20,201 bases of DNA from a virus: positions 1-20,201 of IMG/VR virus record IMGVR_UViG_3300025057_000058; one strand, 5' to 3'. Positions 7,496 to 12,556 of this stretch are shown one piece after another (the stretch's first letter is position 1; the number at the start of each line of letters is the position of its first letter). The position numbers and the translations under genes are program-made. Under the pieces are notes generated by a model. The model ran no database searches. It was not told the DNA's origin and saw only the letters and a program-made list of their open reading frames with translations.

Positions 7496-9226
7496 ATGAC
7501 AACCCTTGATTTGCTCAAGGATGATTTCAAGCTGTTTCTACAAGCCTTGTGGGGACAGCTTGATCTCCCTCCTCCTACACGAGCACAATATGCAATTGCT
7601 GATTACTTACAACACGGTCCCAAGCGTCTACAAATCCAAGCCTTCCGGGGCGTTGGAAAATCCTGGATTACTGGTGCTTTTGTTCTTTGGACTTTGTTTA
7701 ACGATGCTGAGAAAAAGATAATGATTATCTCTGCCTCTAAAGAACGGGCAGATAACATGTCTATTTTTCTTCAAAAACTTATTATTGAAACACCTTGGCT
7801 TAATCACCTTAAACCTAAATCTGATGATGCACGATGGGCACGAATATCGTTTGACGTTAACTGCTCACCTCACCAAGCTCCTTCGGTTAAGTCTGTTGGT
7901 ATTACTGGTCAACTTACTGGTAGTCGCGCAGATCTCATGATTCTTGACGACATTGAAGTCCCTGGCAACAGTATGACTGAGCTTATGAGAGAAAAGTTAC
8001 TTCAACTCTGTACAGAAGCTGAATCTATCTTGACTCCTAAGCCTGATTCACGTATTATGTATCTTGGTACTCCTCAGACAACGTTTACTATCTATCGTAA
8101 GCTAGCTGAGAGGTCCTACAAGCCCTTTGTTTGGACTGCTAGGTACCCTAGAGCCATTAACAAATATGAAGGGCTTCTAGCGCCTCAGCTGGTGGCTGAT
8201 CTTGATAATGGTGCTGAACCTTGGGCTGTAACAGATCCTGACCGCTTTGATAACAATGACCTCCTCGAACGTGAAGCCTCTATGGGGCGTAGCAACTTTA
8301 TGTTGCAGTTCATGCTTGACACTAGCCTTAGTGATGCCGAAAAGTTCCCCCTTAAATGTGCAGACCTCATCATTACAGCCGTCAATCCCAGTACTGCCCC
8401 CGAATCAGTCGTGTGGTGCTCAGACCCTGCTAACGTCATCAAAGACCTCCCCACTGTTGGTTTACCTGGAGATTATTTCTACTCTCCAATGCAGCTCCAA
8501 GGAAACTGGAATCCCTACACAGAAACAATCTGCAGTATTGATCCGTCGGGTCGTGGCTCAGATGAGACAGCAGCAGCTTTTATCTCACAACGAAACGGTT
8601 TCCTGTACTTGCACGAAATGCGTGCTTACCAAGATGGATACTCAGACAAAACGCTTCTGGACATTCTAAAAGGATGTAAAAAATATGGAGTTTCTAAACT
8701 TCTTATTGAAACTAACTTTGGTGATGGTATTGTTGCAGAACTTTTTCGTAAACACCTACAACAAACTAAACAATCCGTTGATATTGAAGAGGTGCGTGCC
8801 AACGTACGAAAAGAAGACAGAATTATTGATGCTTTAGAACCTGTCATGAATCAACACCGTCTTGTTATTAATCGTAGTGTTATTGAATGGGATTTTAAAT
8901 CTAATCCTGATGCAGCTCCAGAAGAACGACTCCTATACATGCTATTTTATCAAATGAGTCGCATGTGTCGTGAAAAAGGTGCAATTAAACACGATGATAG
9001 ATTAGACTGTCTTGCTCAAGGTGTTAAATATTACACAGATGCACTTGCTATTTCAGCTTATGAACAGATGAAATTAACAAGACAAGAAGATTGGTATGAT
9101 ATGAACCAAGCATGGCTTGATGATCCTCAACAAGCAGCTAATCATATGGTCTTTGGTTTTGATCTTGAACAACGTAAAAAAGCTAGACAAAATTCTGGAA
9201 AAAATACCGTTGCTAAATGGATTTAG
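7496..9226 (+). CDS. terL: Terminase large subunit (T7 gp19-like)
   Basis: The product is 576 residues from ATG 7496, 3 nt after the previous stop; the length is typical for T7-like TerL. The N-terminal ATPase has Walker A FRGVGKS (K55) and Walker B LMILDDIE (D151, D152, E154). The C-terminal RNase H-like nuclease begins at SIDPSGRGSDE (first catalytic Asp D349), with a later acidic motif in HDDRLDCLAQG. The protein translocates DNA into the procapsid and cuts concatemers at genome ends. The stop at 9224-9226 is immediately followed by a promoter-like motif and an intrinsic terminator. Confidence 0.95.
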   Translation: MTTLDLLKDDFKLFLQALWGQLDLPPPTRAQYAIADYLQHGPKRLQIQAFRGVGKSWITGAFVLWTLFNDAEKKIMIISASKERADNMSIFLQKLIIETPWLNHLKPKSDDARWARISFDVNCSPHQAPSVKSVGITGQLTGSRADLMILDDIEVPGNSMTELMREKLLQLCTEAESILTPKPDSRIMYLGTPQTTFTIYRKLAERSYKPFVWTARYPRAINKYEGLLAPQLVADLDNGAEPWAVTDPDRFDNNDLLEREASMGRSNFMLQFMLDTSLSDAEKFPLKCADLIITAVNPSTAPESVVWCSDPANVIKDLPTVGLPGDYFYSPMQLQGNWNPYTETICSIDPSGRGSDETAAAFISQRNGFLYLHEMRAYQDGYSDKTLLDILKGCKKYGVSKLLIETNFGDGIVAELFRKHLQQTKQSVDIEEVRANVRKEDRIIDALEPVMNQHRLVINRSVIEWDFKSNPDAAPEERLLYMLFYQMSRMCREKGAIKHDDRLDCLAQGVKYYTDALAISAYEQMKLTRQEDWYDMNQAWLDDPQQAANHMVFGFDLEQRKKARQNSGKNTVAKWI

Positions 9227-9248
9227 CGATGTCCCATGTATAAGGGGG
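9226..9248 (+). promoter_or_regulatory. Promoter-like motif shared with the RNA polymerase gene, copy 1
   Basis: The 23-nt stretch gcgatgtcccatgtata followed by a-ggggg matches 13368-13391 with one substitution and one inserted base. An AT step followed by a G-run resembles the layout of T7-family promoters, which initiate at GGG. T7 has its phi-OR promoter at the equivalent place after gene 19. The role is inferred, not shown. Confidence 0.35.
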
Positions 9249-9276
9249 CTGGGAAGGGTGGACCCGAACCCTGAAG

Positions 9277-9322
9277 GGGGAAGACAAACAATTTTCATTG
9301 TTTATCCTCCCCTTTTTTCTTA
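9277..9322 (+). terminator. Intrinsic terminator after terL
   Basis: The left arm 9277-9291 pairs with 9298-9312 in a 15-position stem with two mismatches around a 6-nt loop (ttttca). A run of six T and further T-rich sequence follows directly at 9313-9322. This is a classic rho-independent terminator and would end transcription of the late operon. Confidence 0.85.
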
Positions 9323-9359
9323 TTGCTAATCCGTAGCCCGTAGGGCGAGGGTCAATAAG
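9319..9359 (+). other. Nested inverted repeats (stem-loop) downstream of the terminator
   Basis: The outer arms cttattg (9319-9325) and caataag (9353-9359) are perfectly complementary; inside them is gccc-gta-gggc (9336-9346). It could fold as DNA or RNA. Function is unknown. Confidence 0.5.
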
Positions 9360-9387
9360 ACACAAGTAAAGTAACTGTTTACAGCAT

Positions 9388-9440
9388 TTGTGGAAGATTA
9401 ATGATCACTCATGTAATGAGTCCGATTAATGATCCCACAA
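9388..9440 (+). repeat. Direct repeats around a hairpin, closed by an inverted repeat
   Basis: The 11-bp sequence gattaatgatc occurs at 9396-9406 and 9424-9434. Between them lies a perfect hairpin, actcat-gta-atgagt (9407-9421). The whole is bracketed by complementary ttgtgg (9388-9393) and ccacaa (9435-9440). It may be a protein-binding site, an origin element or a packaging/processing site; nothing in the sequence decides between these. Confidence 0.6.
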
Positions 9441-9441
9441 G

Positions 9442-9455
9442 GTACTTTAAAGTAC
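9442..9455. repeat. Perfect 14-bp palindrome upstream of thyX
   Basis: gtactttaaagtac is an exact palindrome 34 nt before the thyX start. A dimeric regulator or a DNA-processing enzyme could use it. Confidence 0.55.
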
Positions 9456-9489
9456 TATCCATCCAAAAATTACCACCACCACCTTTACT

Positions 9490-10119
9490 ATGCATAACGT
9501 ATCCCTTGTTCATCTTACACCTGATGCTGAACAATTAATCTCTTATATGGCTAGAGTTTCTAATCCCTCTAATCAATCTAATGAAGAAACAGCTCCTAAA
9601 CTTATCAGGTATCTGATCAAGCATCGTCATTGGAGTCCTTTTGAAATGGTTAATATGTGTGTAGAAATTAATACTACACGCAGTATTGCTGCTCAAATTC
9701 TTCGTCATAGATCTTTTTCTTTTCAAGAGTTTAGCCAACGTTATGCTGAAGTAGACAACGATCCTGTTATTCCTAATTTTAGAAGACAAGATACTACTAA
9801 TCGTCAAAACTCTATTGATGATCTGCATCCTGCAACTGTTTCTGATTTTGAATACAAAACTAAGTCAGTCTATCAACTTTCTGTCTTGCTTTATAAAGAG
9901 CTTCTAAAAGCTGGTGTAGCTAAAGAGTGTGCTCGTGATGTCTTGCCGTTGTCTACGCCTTCTAGGTTGTATATGAACGGTACATTGCGGTCTTGGTTGC
10001 ATTATTGTGATTTAAGGTGTGCTAATGGTACTCAATATGAGCATAAATTGATTGCAGATCAAGTAAAAGATCTAATATTTGAGCATTTTCCGTCAGTAGG
10101 TGCTGCTATGTGGCTATAA
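9490..10119 (+). CDS. thyX: Flavin-dependent thymidylate synthase
   Basis: The product is 209 residues from ATG 9490. The ThyX signature RHR-x7-S is present as RHRSFSFQEFS (R72, H73, R74, S82), with the upstream HRHWSPFEM segment that lines the FAD/dUMP site and a C-terminal GTLRSWLHYCDLR-type helix. It makes dTMP from dUMP using methylene-tetrahydrofolate and FAD, supporting phage DNA synthesis; cyanophages commonly carry it. It is a single gene between two non-coding stretches. The leader is A/C-rich (ccaccaccacc) without a Shine-Dalgarno. A small AT hairpin (10118-10135) spans the stop codon. Confidence 0.95.
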   Translation: MHNVSLVHLTPDAEQLISYMARVSNPSNQSNEETAPKLIRYLIKHRHWSPFEMVNMCVEINTTRSIAAQILRHRSFSFQEFSQRYAEVDNDPVIPNFRRQDTTNRQNSIDDLHPATVSDFEYKTKSVYQLSVLLYKELLKAGVAKECARDVLPLSTPSRLYMNGTLRSWLHYCDLRCANGTQYEHKLIADQVKDLIFEHFPSVGAAMWL

Positions 10120-10267
10120 ATTTTGGTAAAAATTTCTGAAGTCTATCCGGGGTGGGGCGGGCAACCAATCTACCCCCATGGCGGTATGTTAATTTTTGTT
10201 AAATAGGGGGGCGGCATGTAGCTAAATGTGGTATATACGCGCGTGTGCAGGCGTGCACGGTTCATAT

Positions 10268-10296
10268 TTGAGAAGTGATCTGTCAGACTTTAACTT
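10268..10296 (+). promoter_or_regulatory. Candidate host sigma-70-type promoter
   Basis: TTGAGA (10268-10273, five of six to TTGACA) is followed after 17 bp by TAACTT (10291-10296), a weak -10 that still fits TANNNT. It faces the early genes. Confidence 0.45.
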
Positions 10297-10317
10297 AACC
10301 TTAACCAACTTTTAACC
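10290..10317 (+). repeat. TTAAC(C) short-repeat array
   Basis: TTAAC occurs at 10290, 10295, 10301 and 10312, the last three extended to TTAACC. The spacing of 5, 6 and 11 bp is close to helical phasing. It may be a repressor or activator site, or an end-proximal short-repeat array like that of T7. Confidence 0.5.
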
Positions 10318-10344
10318 TGTTCTTAGTGGTAATGGGAGCCGATT

Positions 10345-10354
10345 TGCTACAGTA
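10345..10354 (+). promoter_or_regulatory. Candidate extended -10 promoter, copy 1 (TGCTACAGTA)
   Basis: The 10-mer TGCTACAGTA includes TACAGT (10348-10353), a TANNNT -10 preceded by TG. The same 10-mer recurs at 10630, ahead of the next early gene. No good -35 is seen. Confidence 0.45.
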
Positions 10355-10361
10355 CACACAA

Positions 10362-10380
10362 GCAAGCCACCCAAGCTTGC
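10362..10380 (+). other. Hairpin in the early leader
   Basis: gcaagc (10362-10367) and gcttgc (10375-10380) form a perfect 6-bp stem around a 7-nt loop, just downstream of the candidate -10 at 10348. It would lie at the extreme 5' end of the early mRNA and may protect it or act as a processing site. Confidence 0.5.
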
Positions 10381-10395
10381 ACCGCTTTTAATCCC

Positions 10396-10590
10396 ATGCA
10401 GACTGCCCTGGAACGCGATCTACACCTTAGGCACGCCGCTGTTCTTAACTCAATCGCCGCTGAGCTTGTCACCTGGCAGGCTGACGGCAAGGAAGCACCA
10501 GATGCCCTGGTACGTATCGCGGAAATCTTGCACGACACCGGGAGGCTAGATGGTTGCCTGCCTGATTTCTACGCTCGCCGCGATGCCTGA
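10396..10590 (+). CDS. Small early protein, 64 aa
   Basis: ATG 10396 opens the first gene after the promoter region. The product is helical (MQTALERDLHLRHAAVLNSI, then VRIAEILHDTGRLDGCLPDF) with no recognised family. Codons are clearly GC-richer than in the surrounding genes. First early genes of T7-like phages often encode small host-takeover or anti-defence proteins; that role here is only a positional guess. Confidence 0.6.
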   Translation: MQTALERDLHLRHAAVLNSIAAELVTWQADGKEAPDALVRIAEILHDTGRLDGCLPDFYARRDA

Positions 10591-10605
10591 AACATTCCGC
10601 AAAAT

Positions 10606-10624
10606 GGGGACACAATCCGTCCCC
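10606..10624 (+). other. GC-rich hairpin between early genes
   Basis: ggggac (10606-10611) and gtcccc (10619-10624) form a perfect 6-bp stem with a 7-nt loop, followed by ttctct. It could be a weak terminator or an RNA-processing site just before the second TGCTACAGTA. Confidence 0.45.
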
Positions 10625-10629
10625 TTCTC

Positions 10630-10639
10630 TGCTACAGTA
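10630..10639 (+). promoter_or_regulatory. Candidate extended -10 promoter, copy 2 (TGCTACAGTA)
   Basis: Identical 10-mer to 10345-10354, with similar downstream sequence (acaca-agc versus gacaagtc). It would drive the gene at 10743, leaving a leader of about 100 nt. Confidence 0.45.
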
Positions 10640-10742
10640 GACAAGTCGTTTGGAACAAGTGACATTGATGACTACACTGAGGCGTTCGTGCCTCTCTGTA
10701 GCCTTCAAGTGCTACTCTTTCACCATCACTTTGTTTCGATCT

Positions 10743-10988
10743 ATGTCATTTTCCATCCCGCAAACTGAACAAGATCTAGCAAAAGCTAGACTTGTGGTTA
10801 AGCGACTCGAGCGTAAACAACGCAGCGAGAAGCGGATTGAACTAGCAAACAAAATGGTTAAGTTCCGCAACAATCACCGCAACATTCTCAAAGGTGACGC
10901 CATCAGGATGCTAACTTATCTGGAGTCAACAGGAGTCAACCTAACAGACCTTCAGTCAGCATCAAACCATCACTTCACCCTCCAATGA
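10743..10988 (+). CDS. Small early protein, 81 aa, basic helical
   Basis: ATG 10743 (MSFSIPQTEQDLAKARLVVK) is chosen over an upstream in-frame TTG (10650), which would run through the candidate promoter zone. The product is Lys/Arg-rich and probably helical (KRLERKQRSEKRIELANKMV, then MLTYLESTGVNLTDL). The end overlaps the next start as ATGA. No family is recognised. A 12-mer, tttcaccatcac, precedes both this gene and the gene at 12145. Confidence 0.65.
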   Translation: MSFSIPQTEQDLAKARLVVKRLERKQRSEKRIELANKMVKFRNNHRNILKGDAIRMLTYLESTGVNLTDLQSASNHHFTLQ

Positions 10989-11689
10989 AACCACTAGGCT
11001 ATGTTATCCACAAAGGACCGTCACCTATTGATGGACGACCGCTCGTTGTCATCCTTACTTTACGTACGTCGAACCGAAAAACCGGCAAGATGTGTCAGGT
11101 TTGGATTCTCAGGGAAGATGTCAATCCTGTTCATGCTTTACGGACTGGTGATGACTATTCAATATGTGGAAGCTGTCCACACCGTAAACAGGCTGATGGA
11201 TCGCGCAGTTGCTACGTCAACGTTGGACAAGCACCCTTAAGTGTATGGAAAGCATACAAGAGGGGACGGTATGACACAGTACAGAATCCGCAAGAGATTG
11301 CCTCTTTATTGCGCAAGGCTAGTATCCGATGGGGTGCTTACGGTGATCCTGGTCTACTGCCTGTTGATCTCATCAACGACTACAATCGTTTGGTATTGTT
11401 TCACACAGGGTACACGCACCAATGGAGTCAACCATTTGCCCATGACAAGATTGGAATCTTTCAAGCATCCACGGATGGGTTACTAGACACGCAACAAGCT
11501 CAAGCCTTAGGCTGGAAGACGTTCACAGTGGTGGCACGTAATGCAACACCAACCTATGCCAAACAATGCCCAGCTACTGTGGATGGTAGCCAAGCGCAGT
11601 GTTCAACTTGCAAGTTGTGCAATGGTGCTAGGTCTAATGTGTTTGTCCATGCTCATGGCAGTGGCTCCAAGTTTGTAACAGTTCATTAA
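10985..11689 (+). CDS. Cysteine-rich conserved phage protein of unknown function (DUF7227-like)
   Basis: ATG 10985 starts in an ATGA overlap; the product is 234 residues. After a beta-rich start with KTGKMCQVWILREDVNP, there is a Cys cluster, DYSICGSCPHR followed by SCYVNVGQAP, then a VWKAYKRG motif. The central part has IRWGAYGDPGLLPVDLI, and the C-terminus has a second Cys cluster, KQCPA, then QCSTCKLCNGA. The CGxCPHR...CYVxxGQAP...VW pattern is one I recall from a widespread uncharacterised phage family (DUF7227, from memory). Two Cys clusters suggest a bound metal or Fe-S centre, but this is not shown. It sits among early genes, so it is probably expressed before the RNA polymerase. Confidence 0.75.
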   Translation: MKPLGYVIHKGPSPIDGRPLVVILTLRTSNRKTGKMCQVWILREDVNPVHALRTGDDYSICGSCPHRKQADGSRSCYVNVGQAPLSVWKAYKRGRYDTVQNPQEIASLLRKASIRWGAYGDPGLLPVDLINDYNRLVLFHTGYTHQWSQPFAHDKIGIFQASTDGLLDTQQAQALGWKTFTVVARNATPTYAKQCPATVDGSQAQCSTCKLCNGARSNVFVHAHGSGSKFVTVH

Positions 11690-11698
11690 TCAACCATT

Positions 11699-11917
11699 AT
11701 GAAACCATCCGAAGCTGTTAAAGTTCTCAGGAATAGCGGGCTCAGGGGTGACAAGCTCCTGTCCTTGCTAGACTCAATCATTCCCACCATCCAACAAGAT
11801 GACACCGTTTCAAATTCGCGCCCGGATTCAATCACTGCTAACACGTTTAGCACTGCGTCATCTGGACGGAGTAGTGCATCAAACAGTGCAAACTCATCCT
11901 GGGTTGAGATGTTTTGA
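11699..11917 (+). CDS. Small early ORF, 72 aa, overlapping the next gene
   Basis: ATG 11699 lies 9 nt after the previous stop. Residues 1-39 look like a normal helical protein (MKPSEAVKVLRNSGLRGDKL, then LLDSIIPTIQQDD). The C-terminal part, where it overlaps the gene at 11799 by 119 nt, is Ser/Asn-rich and looks like out-of-frame translation. It may be a real small gene with an overlapping tail, or the 5' part of a gene interrupted by a frameshift. Confidence 0.45.
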   Translation: MKPSEAVKVLRNSGLRGDKLLSLLDSIIPTIQQDDTVSNSRPDSITANTFSTASSGRSSASNSANSSWVEMF

Positions 11918-12086
11918 ACTAGATAAGTTAACCCTTAATTCATACCATGACTGGGGAACAAAACATCATCTAGTTAGACTTGAACAACAGGGTCGAATTG
12001 TTAAAGTTATTCGTGAGAATAACAAAACAAAGAAGAAACAACCTGCAATCTATCACTCAATTCCTATCAACAATCGAATCCACTAA
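11799..12086 (+). CDS. Hypothetical early protein, 95 aa, possible winged-helix
   Basis: ATG 11799 gives MTPFQIRARIQSLLTRLALR, then GLRCFELDKLTLNSYHDWGT and LVRLEQQGRIVKVIREN, ending in a basic strand. The helix-turn and short beta-hairpin pattern (LEQQGRIVKVI...QPAIYHSI) is compatible with a small winged-helix DNA-binding protein. This is a shape argument only. It overlaps the gene at 11699 and is followed by an intrinsic terminator. Confidence 0.55.
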   Translation: MTPFQIRARIQSLLTRLALRHLDGVVHQTVQTHPGLRCFELDKLTLNSYHDWGTKHHLVRLEQQGRIVKVIRENNKTKKKQPAIYHSIPINNRIH

Positions 12087-12096
12087 CTAACACAAA

Positions 12097-12122
12097 CTCC
12101 TGGCAATTGTCAGGGGTTTTTT
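12097..12122 (+). terminator. Intrinsic terminator after the early block
   Basis: ctcctggc (12097-12104) pairs with gtcagggg-side bases 12109-12116 in an 8-bp stem (two G-T pairs) around aatt, followed by six T (12117-12122). It lies 11 nt after the stop of the gene at 12086 and 23 nt before the next start. Confidence 0.85.
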
Positions 12123-12144
12123 ATATGTTTCACCATCACAAGTC

Positions 12145-12489
12145 ATGGCAGCAAAAAAGTACTTCGACAACAATTGGCAAGAATACAAGGATGCCCCCGA
12201 TGAGTTCTTTCATGAACACACCTACGAGGAGGTCATGCAATGGAAGGTAGGTGGTTGGGAGTTTCCCAGCAGTGTGGTGTGCATCATTCGTGAAGAAAAC
12301 ACTAAGAATGGCAAGATCAAGGAGCATGTCTATCGCAAAAACCACGCAGCATCTGCTAAGATTGACCAGCTGTTGGTGCAACCAGACACGGCATTCACCG
12401 TAGCTGATCACAGCAGCATTTACTATCTTTCAAAAAAGAGGCTTCCTTATGATTTCGGACAAGGTGACCTGGAAGGATTTTTCGATTGA
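12145..12489 (+). CDS. Hypothetical protein, 114 aa
   Basis: ATG 12145 follows the early terminator. The product is mixed alpha/beta and acidic at its ends (YFDNNWQEYKDAPDEFFHEH, then VMQWKVGGWEFPSSVVCIIR), ending GQGDLEGFFD. I recognise no family, though the position directly before the RNA polymerase is typical for small middle genes of cyanopodoviruses. The leader has tttcaccatcac rather than a Shine-Dalgarno. Confidence 0.65.
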   Translation: MAAKKYFDNNWQEYKDAPDEFFHEHTYEEVMQWKVGGWEFPSSVVCIIREENTKNGKIKEHVYRKNHAASAKIDQLLVQPDTAFTVADHSSIYYLSKKRLPYDFGQGDLEGFFD

Positions 12490-12553
12490 AGAAATCGAAT
12501 CCATGACAGAAGAAGAGTACGCTTACTATTTGGCACACGGATACGAAGATTAA
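12449..12553 (+). CDS. Micro-ORF, 34 aa, acidic
   Basis: ATG 12449 has a reasonable GAGG Shine-Dalgarno 7 nt upstream; the stop lies 3 nt before the RNA polymerase start. The product is MISDKVTWKDFSIEEIESMT followed by EEEYAYYLAHGYED, strongly acidic. It overlaps the previous gene by 41 nt and fills the only gap before the RNA polymerase. T7-like phages use small acidic proteins to inhibit host RNA polymerase, but nothing specific shows that here. Confidence 0.45.
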   Translation: MISDKVTWKDFSIEEIESMTEEEYAYYLAHGYED

Positions 12554-12556
12554 TTA

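Larger units (their letters stand above)
10120..10395 (+). other. Non-coding late-to-early junction with promoter-like elements; possible terminal-repeat region
   Basis: No credible ORF lies here. The stretch holds G-rich sequence (10148-10160, 10204-10213), an alternating acgcgcgt palindrome (10237-10244), a hairpin gtgca-ggcg-tgcac (10245-10258), a TTAAC(C) array and two promoter candidates. In T7 the genome ends and host promoters lie between terL and the first early gene, so the terminal repeat may be here or in 9227-9489. The ends cannot be located from the sequence alone. Confidence 0.5.

Noticed and set aside
8185-8847. Minus-strand and +2 ORFs within terL
   Set aside because: terL motifs are intact across the region, so these are shadows.
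9407-9434. Hammerhead-like string (atgagtcc) in the terL-thyX spacer
   Set aside because: The GGAC-GAAA partner and the other core bases of a hammerhead ribozyme are missing.
10118-10135. AT-only hairpin across the thyX stop as a terminator
   Set aside because: The stem has no GC pairs and is not followed by a T-run.
9227-10395. Integrase, att site or tRNA at the genome junction
   Set aside because: No integrase ORF, no tRNA cloverleaf and no tRNA-like 3' end was recognised by eye.
10583-10768. ORF of about 62 aa starting MPETFRKMGTQ
   Set aside because: It overlaps the end of one early gene and the start of the next, and covers a hairpin and the repeated promoter-like 10-mer; the hydrophobic C-terminus looks like chance.
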